Assembly (NCBI GenBank): GCA_965260995.1
Contig: CBDHCD010000002.1
Span: 744,001 to 808,000, forward strand
Direction of reading: 5' to 3'
Source: JBBROS01 sp965260995
Lineage (GTDB): Bacteria > Pseudomonadota > Alphaproteobacteria > Acetobacterales > Acetobacteraceae
Length of the DNA: 64,000 bases
This document shows, piece after piece, positions 9,091 through 17,368 of this stretch (the first letter of the stretch is position 1; each line of letters starts with the position of its first letter). The notes beneath the pieces are model-generated. The model did no database searches. It saw only the letters and a program-made list of their open reading frames with translations, and had not been told where the DNA came from. Made by a program: the position numbers and the translations under genes.

Positions 9091-9130
9091 CTCAAACCAA
9101 ACAGCCTTCAGGAAAACCAGAGGCGGTTCA

Positions 9131-9760
9131 GTCGAGCCGCAGGCGCTGGGCAATCTGTTGCGGGCTCCAGGCCGCAGCTCACCGCCGGTTCTGCCGCGCC
9201 CATGCCTCCAACCCTTCCAGGGCACGGCCGGACCGGCCACCGTGGCCCCGTCCGGGGGCGACAACGACGCCAGCAAGCCGATCCTGCACGTAGGTCCGCA
9301 ACATCGCGTTCACCGCGCGTTTGGCAGAATTCGGCCTGCGCGTTACGCGTCCAGCATGCCACTGCGTGGTGGTCGCTTGGTCGTCCAGGTTGCCGCCCCG
9401 CAAGCGGTCCGCGCCGCAGCTCGCGCGACACCGCCGATCCCGACCGCCCCAGCCGGCGCGCGATTTCCGGCACGCCCAAGCCTTGCGCCCGCCACAGCGC
9501 GATCTCCCCCCGCTCCGCAAAGCAGAGACAGCGCCCGGATGGCGACCCCGACGACGGTGACAGGTGCGACGGCGACATCCCGCCCGCCTCCTGGAACCAG
9601 CGGAACCTGACCGGCTGCGACACCCCAGCCCCCATCGCTGCGTCCTCGCTCAACAAACCCTCTGCAATCAACGCCCAGAACTGCCGCCGATCCTCTCGCC
9701 GCGCCACAGGAGGCCGACCACGCGACCTTCTTGCCCCGCAAAACCCGATTTGAACGGCCG
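9131..9760 (-). pseudogene. IS30-family transposase, N-terminal half
   Basis: The minus strand reads GRPPVARREDRRQFWALIAE, GLLSEDAAMGAGVSQPV, SGRCLCFAERGEIALWRAQG and EIARRLGRSGSAVSRELRR, an N-terminal helix-turn-helix region of IS30 transposases. It continues in a shifted frame into VNAMLRTYVQDRLAGVVVAP and ends WSPQQIAQRLRLD. That last codon abuts the right end of the IS3 element, so the catalytic half is missing. Nothing but non-coding sequence follows to 9810. Confidence 0.8.
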
Positions 9761-9810
9761 CCGACCCGCCCAGCGTAGCCGCCCCCCAATGCCGATGGTG
9801 CGATGACCAC

Positions 9811-10241
9811 TTGAGGCTACCTCGGCTGCCCTGGTCGCTATGCCGGCGCTATGCTGGATTAAGCCACCACCTTTGCCCCAGCCTGGGGCGGTGTGAGCCG
9901 TTCAGTTCATATGCCGTCTCATGGCACGGCGGGCATGAGCGTCCATGATGAAAGCGGCGCAGACGAGCCTTGCCAAGTCACCATGCAGGTAAGATCCAAT
10001 CGCCACGGATTTCCTAGAAACTTTAACTCTCACAAAAATAAATTTATAGCCAATTAAATCCAATCGTTACAATTTATTGTTGTAAAAACCTGGTTGTTAA
10101 CAATACTTTGTAATAAACATCATTCTGTGATTTGAAATCTTCTGCTATAATGTGAGCTATATCTTTGAAATCAGACGAATAATTGAATCTGCCATATTAT
10201 CCAAGACAATGGCTTGCGATTCGGCCTTAGCGAGATTGACT
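9811..10241. other. Non-coding stretch with an AT-rich island
   Basis: No gene is supported here. From about 10000 to 10205 the DNA is strikingly AT-rich (by eye about 30% G+C) in a roughly 70% G+C window, with runs such as AAAAATAAATTTATAG and small inverted repeats (TTACAA...TTGTAA near 10068-10086). A TATAAT hexamer at 10146-10151 has no good -35 partner. The stretch follows the 3' end of the ABC permease. It may be a remnant of acquired DNA or a 3' regulatory region. Confidence 0.7.
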
Positions 10242-11231
10242 TTACTCTGCTGCGGCCGTCGCGGTCATCGGAGTGGCGCCCGTTGATGGTGCGATCCGCC
10301 GCCGGGCCAATTGGCGGTCCGCGAGCGCTCCGAGCAAGATCACGCCGCCCATGACTGCGAAATTCAGCGACGACGGAATGCCCAAAATGTTGACAAGGTT
10401 TTGCAGGATTTGCAGCAGGACCGTTCCGAGCACGATCCCGAGCACGCTGCCCTCGCCTCCGCGCAACGAGCAGCCGCCCAAGACGGCCGCCGCGATGCCG
10501 TAAAGTTCGTAAAAGCTGCCGAATGAGGAGGGCGACACGGAGTTGGTATAGAAAACCAGCAGCACTGTCGATAAGCCAGCCAGAAGCCCGCTGAATACGT
10601 ACGCGCCAGCGACAATCAATCCAGTGCGGATGCCGGCATACCTGGCCGCTTCTTCGTTGCGTCCGACCGCGAATAGGTAGCGCCCGAATATGGAGCGATG
10701 CAGCACGACCCCGATGACCACTGCCACAATGAGCAGGATTAGGAACGGGTTGGGAATGCCGAAGCTGCGGCCGGAGGCGAGCCAGCTCAACGTGTCCAGC
10801 CCGTCCGTGTAGCCGAAGCCGGTGGTGGCGTCCCCAGTGTAATAACGTGCCGCTCCGCGATAGATCAGCAGGCCACAAAGCGTGACTACGAATGGCTGCA
10901 GCCCGGCGCGCGTCACCAGCAGGCCATGCAGCAAACCCATCAGCGCGCCACCGGTCAACACGGCCAGCAAGGCGATCGGCCAGACAACGCCCTGGTTGGC
11001 GAGCAGGTCAATGAACATCACGCCCAACAACGCGAACATGGAGCCGACCGCGAGATCGATCCCGCCGGTGATGATGACGAGGCCCTGGCCGATGCTGAAC
11101 ACACCGAACAGGCCGATCAGGTTGGCCATGTTGAGAAGATTGACCGCCGAAAGGAAACGCGGGTTGAAGAAGGCCGTGACCGCGCCGATCACCAGCACCA
11201 AGCCGAGCAGGCCAAGTTCTTTCTTGCTCAT
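10242..11231 (-). CDS. Ribose-type ABC transporter permease
   Basis: A 329-residue, strongly hydrophobic protein with about 8-10 membrane segments. It has the family landmark GGIDLAVGSMFALLGVM, plus IGQGLVIITGGIDL just before it and AVGRNEEAARYAGI in the cytoplasmic loop that meets the ATPase, all typical of RbsC/XylH-like BPD_transp_2 permeases. It is the inner-membrane channel for a sugar. It begins one base after the ATPase stop region, the last gene of a three-gene import operon. The length is normal. Ribose, xylose or another sugar is possible; the neighbouring xylose-dehydrogenase-like SDR hints at a pentose or hexose. Confidence 0.9.
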   Translation of the reverse strand: MSKKELGLLGLVLVIGAVTAFFNPRFLSAVNLLNMANLIGLFGVFSIGQGLVIITGGIDLAVGSMFALLGVMFIDLLANQGVVWPIALLAVLTGGALMGLLHGLLVTRAGLQPFVVTLCGLLIYRGAARYYTGDATTGFGYTDGLDTLSWLASGRSFGIPNPFLILLIVAVVIGVVLHRSIFGRYLFAVGRNEEAARYAGIRTGLIVAGAYVFSGLLAGLSTVLLVFYTNSVSPSSFGSFYELYGIAAAVLGGCSLRGGEGSVLGIVLGTVLLQILQNLVNILGIPSSLNFAVMGGVILLGALADRQLARRRIAPSTGATPMTATAAAE

Positions 11232-11232
11232 G

Positions 11233-12780
11233 TCAGGCCGCCTCCATTCCCATGCCCGGCTTGGCGTGAGCAGGACGATTAGCTTGTCCGATCGCGAGTT
11301 GCAGCACCGCCGCCTCGCTCAACGCAGCGCGCTCGAGCGCACCGGCGACCCGGCCCTCATGCATCACCACCACCCGGTCACTCACGCCGATGACCTCCTC
11401 CATGTCGCTGCTGATCATCAGCACGGCGACGCCGCGATCGGCCAGGGCGCGCATGAGCGCGTAGATCTCACCCTTGGCGCCGACGTCAACACCGCGGGTC
11501 GGCTCGTCGAAGACGATGGCGCGCGGCGAGAGCGACAGCCAGCGAGCGAGCACCACCTTCTGCTGGTTGCCTCCGGAAAGGGCGCTTGCGTGCATGTCGA
11601 CGGCCGGGGCCTTGATGCGGAGCGCCTGGCGCTGCGCCTCCGCCGTTCGGGCCTCAGAGGCCGGGCGGACCAGGCCCAACCAGGCATGGCGGGCGAGGTC
11701 AGCTAGGGTAACGTTCTGGGCGATCGGCATATCAAGCACGAGGCCGGAGCGCTTCCGGTCCTCAGGCACGAGATACAGGCCCAGCGCGATCGCGTCGCGC
11801 GGGGCGCGGATGCGCATGGCGCGGCCATCGAGGCGGATCGCGCCGCCGATTGCCGGCTCGATGCCGAAGACAGCGCGGGCGAGCGAGGTGCGTCCGGACC
11901 CAACCAGGCCGGCGAGGCCGAGGATCTCGCCGGGACGCACGTGCAGGCTGGCGGCGCGGTCGGGAAAAGCCGAAGTGACCAAGCCGTCCAGATCGAGCCC
12001 ACCCTCAGACCGAGGCTCGGCGGCTGGCGGCAAGTAGAGCGATTGCAGGTCGCGCCCGATCATCATCCGGGTCATCGCGGCGTGGCCGATGCCGTCGCGC
12101 GCCAGGTCGCCGACCACCTGCCCATCGCGGAGGCACACCACGCGGTCGGCGCAGGCGACGACCTCGCCGAGACGGTGAGTGATGTAGATGATTCCCGTGC
12201 CGGAGGCGCGCAGGGCGGCGATGATCGTGAGCAGGCGGTCGGTTTCGGACAAGGTAAGGCTGCTGGTCGGCTCATCGAAGATGATGATGCGCGCGTTGAC
12301 CGAGAGGGCGCGGGCGATTTCGACCAACTGGCGTTGCGCGATGGAGAGCTCCGCCACCGAAGCATCCGGGCCAAACTCCGCGCCCAGGCGATCGAGCAAC
12401 GGCGCCACGACGGCGCGGGCGGCGCCGCGGTCCACCAGCTTGAGCAGCCCGCCTCGCAGCTTCTCACGACCCATCAACACGTTGGCGGCGACGTCAAGGT
12501 TATCGAACAATGAGAGTTCTTGATGGACGAAAGCGATGCCGGCCGCCTGCGCTTCAGCAATCGTGAGAGATGCGCGCTCCCGACCAGCGAGGCGGATGCG
12601 GCCGGCGTCCGGGCGCACAACGCCGCCCAGAACCTTCATCAACGTACTTTTGCCGGCGCCGTTCTCGCCGATCAGCGCCAAAACCTCGCCGACGTGAAGC
12701 TGGAGACTGACCCGGTCGAGCGCGCGTACGCCGGGATAACTCTTCGTAATGCCGTCCAGTTCCAGCAACAGGCCGGACAT
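11233..12780 (-). CDS. Sugar ABC transporter ATPase, two-domain RbsA/XylG type
   Basis: A 515-residue protein with two ABC domains, the normal form of monosaccharide importers. Domain 1 has Walker A GENGAGKST near residues 38-46, an atypical signature AELSIAQRQLVEIARAL and Walker B IIFDEPTSSLT. Domain 2 has a degenerate P-loop LVGSGRTSLARAV, a canonical signature LSGGNQQKVVLARWL and Walker B IVFDEPTRGVDVGAK. The GVDVGAK ending is characteristic of this group. It hydrolyses ATP at the inner membrane to drive uptake through the permease encoded next. It starts 5 bases after the binding-protein gene, so translation is likely coupled. Confidence 0.93.
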   Translation of the reverse strand: MSGLLLELDGITKSYPGVRALDRVSLQLHVGEVLALIGENGAGKSTLMKVLGGVVRPDAGRIRLAGRERASLTIAEAQAAGIAFVHQELSLFDNLDVAANVLMGREKLRGGLLKLVDRGAARAVVAPLLDRLGAEFGPDASVAELSIAQRQLVEIARALSVNARIIIFDEPTSSLTLSETDRLLTIIAALRASGTGIIYITHRLGEVVACADRVVCLRDGQVVGDLARDGIGHAAMTRMMIGRDLQSLYLPPAAEPRSEGGLDLDGLVTSAFPDRAASLHVRPGEILGLAGLVGSGRTSLARAVFGIEPAIGGAIRLDGRAMRIRAPRDAIALGLYLVPEDRKRSGLVLDMPIAQNVTLADLARHAWLGLVRPASEARTAEAQRQALRIKAPAVDMHASALSGGNQQKVVLARWLSLSPRAIVFDEPTRGVDVGAKGEIYALMRALADRGVAVLMISSDMEEVIGVSDRVVVMHEGRVAGALERAALSEAAVLQLAIGQANRPAHAKPGMGMEAA

Positions 12781-12785
12781 GGGAA

Positions 12786-13763
12786 TCAGCTCGGACGAAG
12801 AAGCTTCTTCATGCTGCTCTCGAACTCGTTCACGTTCGACTTGTCGATGACGCGTGTCGGCACGATAATCTTCTTATCTGCCGGAATCCAGGACTTGTCG
12901 CCATTCAGGTATTTCACCATGCCAATCATGGATTGGTAGCCGAACTCGAATGGCTGCTGCACGATGGTGGAGTGAACGGTGCCGTCGGCGATGCCGCGCA
13001 ACGTCAGCGCGCCCTCGTCGAAGCCGACGATCTGGACTTGGCCTGCGCGGCCGGATTCCTTCACCGCCTGATAGATTTGCGGGGTGTTGTAGGCCCACAA
13101 CCCGACCATCAGGCCGATGTCAGCGTAGCGCGAGAGCGTGTCCTCGGCATTGCGCTTGGCGGCGGCGAAGTCAGTGCCGTCGGTGCGGATGTCGAGGATC
13201 TCGATGTTGCCGCCCTTCAGCGCCTCCTTGATGCCTTGGACGCGCTCGCGGGCGTTGTCGGCGTCCATGGTGCCGACGAACAGCATGGCCTTGCCGCCGC
13301 CCGGCAGGGCCTTCTTCATCTGGCCGCCGGCCTCCCGCCCGGCGGCGACGTTGTCGGTGCCGATGTAGACGACGCGGTCGCTCTCGGGCGCGTCACTGTC
13401 GGACGTGAACAGCACGGCCTGCTTGGCGGCGCGATTCAACATCTCGGTGGAGCTGGCCGGGTTGATGGGCGAAATGGCGATGCCGGCGACTTGGCGGGCG
13501 AGCAACGCGTCGACGACGCGGCGCTGCTCGGCGGCGCTCGCCTGCGGCGGAATGACCATCTCCATCGCGTACTCAGGGTGCTCCTTGTTCGCCTTCTCGA
13601 TCCCGCGCTGGGCGAAGGTCCAGAAATCCGACGAGGAGTTGACGACGAATGCGAGGCTCTTCTTCTGCTGCGCGGTGCCACGGCCCGGGGCAATGCCAAC
13701 GGCAGCCCCGGCGGCCGCGAGGCCGACAGTGAACTGGCGACGGTGGATGGTGCGTTCGGTCAT
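12786..13763 (-). CDS. Periplasmic sugar-binding protein of the ribose-type importer
   Basis: A 325-residue protein with an N-terminal export signal, MTERTIHRRQFTVGLAAAGA, carrying RRQF, which suggests Tat-dependent export. The mature part has KKSLAFVVNSSSDFWTFAQR, IPPQASAAEQRRVVDALLAR, VAGIAISPINPASS and DSDAPESDRVVYIGTDN. This is the fold type I pattern (peripla_BP_4, LacI-like) of monosaccharide-binding proteins. It delivers substrate to the permease and ATPase downstream. It is the first gene of the operon; 97 non-coding bases separate it from the SDR gene upstream. The sugar is unknown. Confidence 0.9.
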   Translation of the reverse strand: MTERTIHRRQFTVGLAAAGAAVGIAPGRGTAQQKKSLAFVVNSSSDFWTFAQRGIEKANKEHPEYAMEMVIPPQASAAEQRRVVDALLARQVAGIAISPINPASSTEMLNRAAKQAVLFTSDSDAPESDRVVYIGTDNVAAGREAGGQMKKALPGGGKAMLFVGTMDADNARERVQGIKEALKGGNIEILDIRTDGTDFAAAKRNAEDTLSRYADIGLMVGLWAYNTPQIYQAVKESGRAGQVQIVGFDEGALTLRGIADGTVHSTIVQQPFEFGYQSMIGMVKYLNGDKSWIPADKKIIVPTRVIDKSNVNEFESSMKKLLRPS

Positions 13764-13860
13764 GGTCGCTTTCCCTTGCTGGCAGGGGTCTGCTCCGCCC
13801 CCGTCTTAGCAGGCTAGCAACTCTGGAGCATGAAAGGGAAGTGGCGGCATCCTCGCTTGT

Positions 13861-14619
13861 TCACACCCAGCCGCCGTCCACGACGTAATGCTGATTGGTG
13901 CAGGCGGAGGCTTCCTCGGAGGCGAGGAACAGCGTCACCCGGGCGATCTCGTCCGGCACGAGTTCTCGCTTGAGGCACTGGCGCTGCATCAGCTCTTCTC
14001 GGCCGGCGGGGGTGAGCCAGAGCGTCTTCTGCCGCTCGGTCATGATCCAGCCCGGCGCGATGGCGTTGACCCGGATGTTGTCGGGGCCGTAGTCGCGGGC
14101 GAGTGAACGGGTGAGGCCCAGCACGGCGCTCTTGGACGCGGTGTAGGCCGCCATGCCGCCCTGGCCGACCATCCATGACACTGAGCCGAAGTTGATGATG
14201 GACCCTTCCTTCGCCGCTTGCATGCCGGGCAGCACGGCCTGGGCGGCGAAGAACTGGTGGCGCAGGTTCACCGCGATGCGCTGGTCCCAATATTCCACGG
14301 TCACGTCCGGCGTGGGGTGGCGCTCGTCGTGAGCGGCGTTGTTGACGAGCACCGCGGCCGGGCCGAACGCCTCGGCAACCCGGCCGATGGCGGCCTGCAA
14401 CTCGGGAATCTGCGTGAGGTCGGCGTGTTCGTAGCGGACCTCGGCGCCGCCGCCGCGCAGCTCGGATTCCAGGGCTCGGCCTGCCTCGTCCTTGATGTCG
14501 AGGAAGCCGACGCGCGAGCCCTGGGTGGCGAAACGGCGCACGATGGCCGCCCCGATGCCGGACGCGCCCCCAGTGACGAGCACGGTCTTGCCTTTGAGGT
14601 CAGAATAGACTGCTGCCAC
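13861..14619 (-). CDS. SDR oxidoreductase resembling D-xylose 1-dehydrogenase (Caulobacter XylB type)
   Basis: The start is set at GTG 14619, giving VAAVYSDLKGKTVLVTGG; an in-frame upstream extension has no family resemblance. The 252-residue protein has the Rossmann motif TGGASGIG, the NNAA element and the active-site pair Ser (NFGSVSW) with Tyr-Lys (YTASK). Three stretches, YSDLKGK at the start, YWDQRIAVNLRHQFFAAQAV and FLASEEASACTNQHYVVDGG, closely follow what I recall of the Caulobacter NAD-dependent xylose dehydrogenase. It would oxidise an aldose to a lactone. Its position beside a sugar importer supports a sugar substrate, but the specific sugar is inference. Confidence 0.82.
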   Translation of the reverse strand: MAAVYSDLKGKTVLVTGGASGIGAAIVRRFATQGSRVGFLDIKDEAGRALESELRGGGAEVRYEHADLTQIPELQAAIGRVAEAFGPAAVLVNNAAHDERHPTPDVTVEYWDQRIAVNLRHQFFAAQAVLPGMQAAKEGSIINFGSVSWMVGQGGMAAYTASKSAVLGLTRSLARDYGPDNIRVNAIAPGWIMTERQKTLWLTPAGREELMQRQCLKRELVPDEIARVTLFLASEEASACTNQHYVVDGGWV

Positions 14620-14656
14620 GATTCTCTTTCTTTCGGAACGAGGTCGGTCGGTCGCG

Positions 14657-15841
14657 TCAGGCGCGCGGCAGAAGCTGCTCGGCCAAGGTGACGTACCAGC
14701 TCGCGCCGATCGGCAGGACGGCGTCGTTGAAGTCATATTTGGGATTGTGGACGTTGATGTCGTTCTCGCCGCGGCCAGCGCCGAGCATGATGTAAGCGCC
14801 CTGCTTGACGTTGAGCATGAAGCTGAAATCCTCGCCGCCCATGGTGGGCTTGGGCATTTGCTGCACGCGGGCCTCGCCTTGCACCGTCTCGGCCGCGCGC
14901 CGGGCCATGGTCATCGCTTCCGGGTCATTGACGGTGGCGGGGTACATGCGGTCGAACGCCACTTCGGCGGTGCAGCCGAAGCCCGCAGCAATGGCGGGCA
15001 CCAGGCCCTTGACCCGGTTCTCCAGCACGTCGCCCACTTCGGGCAGGAACCAACGGGCGGTGCCCAGCATATGCACGCTCTCGGGGATGACGTTGTTGGC
15101 GTTGCCGCCGTGGATGGCCCCGATGGTGATGACGCCCGAGTCCATCGGCGCGACGTTGCGGGCGACGACGCTTTGCAGCGCCTGGACGATGGCGGCGCTG
15201 GCGACGACCGGGTCGGTCGTGTTGTGCGGCATCGCGCCGTGGCCGCCGGTGCCGGTGACGGTGATCTCGATGTTGCCCACGGCGGCCATCACCGGGCCGT
15301 TGCCCCACTGGAACACGCCCGCCGGCACGCCCGGCCAGTTGTGCATGCCGAACACCTGCTTCATCGGGAAGCGCTCGAACAGGCCCTCCTGCACCATCAT
15401 GTTGCCGCCGCCGAACTTCTCCTCGGCGGGCTGGAAGATGACGTAAACCGTGCCGGCGAAGTTGCGGGTCTCGGCCAGGTAGCGGGCGGCGCCGAGCAGC
15501 ATGGTGGTGTGGCCGTCGTGCCCGCAGGCGTGCATGACGCCGGGGGTCTGGCTCGCGTAGGGAACGCCGGTCTCCTCCAGGATCGGCAGCGCGTCCATGT
15601 CGGCGCGCAGGCCGATCGCGCTGTCCGGCGCGGCGCCCGGCTCGCGGCCGTGAATGACGCCGACGACGCCGGTCTTGGCCAGGCCCGTATGGACCTCATC
15701 GACGCCGAAGCTGCGCAGCCGCTCCTGCACGACCTGCGAGGTGCGGGTTTCCTCCAACGCCAGTTCCGGGTGCTGGTGGATGTCGTGCCGCCAGGCCGTC
15801 ATGTCGGCATGGAACTCGGCGATGCGGTTGATCACGGGCAT
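14657..15841 (-). CDS. M20-family amidohydrolase (hippurate hydrolase-like)
   Basis: A 394-residue metallopeptidase-fold protein. Metal-binding landmarks are HACGHDGHT (residues 104-112, Cys106 and His108), PAEE (139-142), MHNWPGVP and GGEDFSFML near the C-terminus. LRADMDALPI is the second family marker. This set defines the M20D subfamily, which removes acyl groups from N-acyl amino acids (hippurate, IAA conjugates, N-acetyl-diaminopimelate-like compounds). No signal peptide is seen, so it is cytosolic. It lies 37 bases upstream of the SDR gene on the same strand and may share its transcript. The substrate is not predictable. Confidence 0.9.
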   Translation of the reverse strand: MPVINRIAEFHADMTAWRHDIHQHPELALEETRTSQVVQERLRSFGVDEVHTGLAKTGVVGVIHGREPGAAPDSAIGLRADMDALPILEETGVPYASQTPGVMHACGHDGHTTMLLGAARYLAETRNFAGTVYVIFQPAEEKFGGGNMMVQEGLFERFPMKQVFGMHNWPGVPAGVFQWGNGPVMAAVGNIEITVTGTGGHGAMPHNTTDPVVASAAIVQALQSVVARNVAPMDSGVITIGAIHGGNANNVIPESVHMLGTARWFLPEVGDVLENRVKGLVPAIAAGFGCTAEVAFDRMYPATVNDPEAMTMARRAAETVQGEARVQQMPKPTMGGEDFSFMLNVKQGAYIMLGAGRGENDINVHNPKYDFNDAVLPIGASWYVTLAEQLLPRA

Positions 15842-15853
15842 GAACCAGATCTT

Positions 15854-16726
15854 TCAGACAGGCCGGGCGGCAGGAGGCCGACCGAAGGTGAGTCGCAAGC
15901 CGGCGGCGAGCGGGAGGGGATCGACGCCGAGCCTAGCCCGCATCGGCGCGATGTCGAAAGCCTTGTCCTCGAGCAAGCGGCGGATTTCCTCCGGCCGAAC
16001 CCGGGGAAGGCCGGGCAAACGGGTGAGGGACGCGGCCGCGAGCAGCAACCTGGGTGGCATGGACGCGACGCGCGGCGGCGGCAACCCGGCCGCGACGGCG
16101 ACGGCGCGAACGAAATCGACGTAAGACAAGGGGGCCGGTCCGGCGATGACCAGGCTTTCCGAGCCGGTCCATCCCGTTTTCAACGCCGTGAGGATGCTGC
16201 GCGTCACGTCCGATTGATGGATCGGCTGCACCAACGCTTTGCCACCGGAAGGAAGAGGCACGAGCGGCAATCGGCGAAGCAGGGCAGCGAGGCGCTGCAC
16301 GTTGTCCTCACCCTCTGCGCCGTAGATCATGGTGGGGTGGAGCAGGACGCCAGGACGACCGGAGGCGTGGAAGGCGCGCTCCCCTTCCAGCACGCCCGCG
16401 CCGTGAGCATCGGGCCAGCGAGTGAATTTCCGGGTGCTGCCGAGAAACACGAAGTGCGCGGCCGGGGGTGCCGCGGCGAGGATCGCGGGAATATGGCGGG
16501 CATGGGCGCAGGAGACGACGCGCGTCGCGCCGTCGAGGGCCTCGGCCAATCCGCCGGTCTCGAGGTCGGCGAGGCGAGGTGTGCCGGGCAGGCCCGTGGC
16601 GGTCCAACGGGCGAGATCGCGGACGACCGGGAGAGGTGTGACGCCTTGATCCAGCAGTGCTCGGCACAGGGCGACGCCGGAGCGGCCGCTGGCGCCGATG
16701 ACGTGGACGACGGAGACGACGCTCAT
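15854..16726 (-). CDS. NAD(P)-binding atypical SDR, NDUFA9/epimerase-like
   Basis: A 290-residue protein beginning MSVVSVVHVIGASGRSGVAL, a Rossmann dinucleotide-binding motif of the GASGxxG type. Further along are VVSCAHARHIPAIL, FLGSTRKFTRWPD and LHPTMIYGAEGEDNVQRL. The HPTMIYG element replaces the classical YxxxK active site, as in complex-I NDUFA9-like and NAD-dependent epimerase relatives. It may act on a nucleotide sugar or be a non-catalytic nucleotide sensor. It begins the minus-strand group, 13 bases before the M20 gene, and is divergent from rplM. Confidence 0.8.
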   Translation of the reverse strand: MSVVSVVHVIGASGRSGVALCRALLDQGVTPLPVVRDLARWTATGLPGTPRLADLETGGLAEALDGATRVVSCAHARHIPAILAAAPPAAHFVFLGSTRKFTRWPDAHGAGVLEGERAFHASGRPGVLLHPTMIYGAEGEDNVQRLAALLRRLPLVPLPSGGKALVQPIHQSDVTRSILTALKTGWTGSESLVIAGPAPLSYVDFVRAVAVAAGLPPPRVASMPPRLLLAAASLTRLPGLPRVRPEEIRRLLEDKAFDIAPMRARLGVDPLPLAAGLRLTFGRPPAARPV

Positions 16727-16796
16727 GATCCCGGGCCGGTTCTCCCGAAGCGGGAAGGGTCTGGAGCTTCGGTCATGACAACTTATAGCGGCGCTC

Positions 16797-16856
16797 GACC
16801 TGTTCGGGATACTGCGGTAACATCATACCACATCGAAATACCTTGACCTGTTCAGG
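16797..16856 (+). promoter_or_regulatory. Direct repeat in the rplM leader/promoter region
   Basis: GACCTGTTCGGG at 16797-16808 and GACCTGTTCAGG at 16845-16856 are direct repeats with one mismatch, 48 bp apart, in the 175-bp gap between a divergent gene and rplM. A TTGACC hexamer (16843-16848) overlaps the second copy and could be a -35 element with a poor -10. They may be a regulator-binding pair; there is no direct proof. Confidence 0.4.
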
Positions 16857-16901
16857 CCTTAGCGGCCATATGCGCGTCCAGTTCAAGTTCGGGAACCGCA
16901 G

Positions 16902-17366
16902 ATGAAGACGACCCTTTCGCTCAAGCCCGTCGAGGTGAGCAAGGCCTGGGTGTTGATCGACGCCGACGGGCTCGTGCTCGGGCGACTGGCCACGATCGTC
17001 GCGCAACGGCTGCGCGGCAAGCACAAGCCCCAGTTCACCCCACACGTCGATTGCGGCGACAACGTCGTTATCGTCAACGCTGAGAAGGTCCGCGTCACCG
17101 GCAAGAAGGCGGATCAGTCGATATTCTATCACCACACCGGCTACCCGGGCGGCATCAAGGGCCGCAGCATCCGCCAGCGGCTCGAGAGCGAGCATCCGGA
17201 GCGGGTGATCGAGAAAGCGGTGGAACGGATGATCACGCGTGGCCCACTCCAGCGCAGCCAGATGAAGCACCTTCACGTCTATAAGGGCGCCGGGCACCCG
17301 CATCAGGGCCAACAGCCGCGAACTCTGGACGTCGCTGCCATGAATGCGAAGAACAAGAGGGACTGA
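16902..17366 (+). CDS. rplM: 50S ribosomal protein L13
   Basis: A 154-residue protein with WVLIDADGLVLGRLATIVAQ, LRGKHKPQFTPHVDCGD, KVRVTGKKADQ, YYHTGYPGG-like (here YHHTGYPGGIKGRS) and MKHLHVYKGAGHPHQGQQP. These are the standard L13 blocks. It binds 23S rRNA early in large-subunit assembly. It starts a two-gene operon with rpsI, the usual bacterial pairing, with two bases between them. The C-terminal extension past HPHxxQxP is typical of alphaproteobacteria. Confidence 0.98.
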   Translation: MKTTLSLKPVEVSKAWVLIDADGLVLGRLATIVAQRLRGKHKPQFTPHVDCGDNVVIVNAEKVRVTGKKADQSIFYHHTGYPGGIKGRSIRQRLESEHPERVIEKAVERMITRGPLQRSQMKHLHVYKGAGHPHQGQQPRTLDVAAMNAKNKRD

Positions 17367-17368
17367 CC

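Larger units (their letters stand above)
7683..9130 (+). mobile_element. IS3-family insertion sequence, decayed, with both terminal inverted repeats
   Basis: The left end at 7683 starts TGAACCGCCCTGGTCCTCCC and the right end, read as the reverse complement from 9130, starts TGAACCGCCTCTGGTTTTCC. These match at most of the first 28 positions, ending in GGCT on both sides. Between them lie IS3 orfA and orfB remnants. No target duplication is visible: the left flank is an ISAs1 fragment and the right flank an IS30 fragment, so the element may have recombined or deleted its neighbours. Confidence 0.8.

Noticed and set aside
10133..10151. Promoter TTGAAA ... TATAAT in the AT-rich island
   Set aside because: Spacing is only about 8 bases and no gene follows on that strand; no good -35 at 16-18 bases.
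14747..16846. Long + strand frame opposite the M20 and NAD-binding genes
   Set aside because: Composition-driven shadow with His/Val/Asp-rich sequence and no family resemblance; the minus strand encodes two recognisable enzymes.
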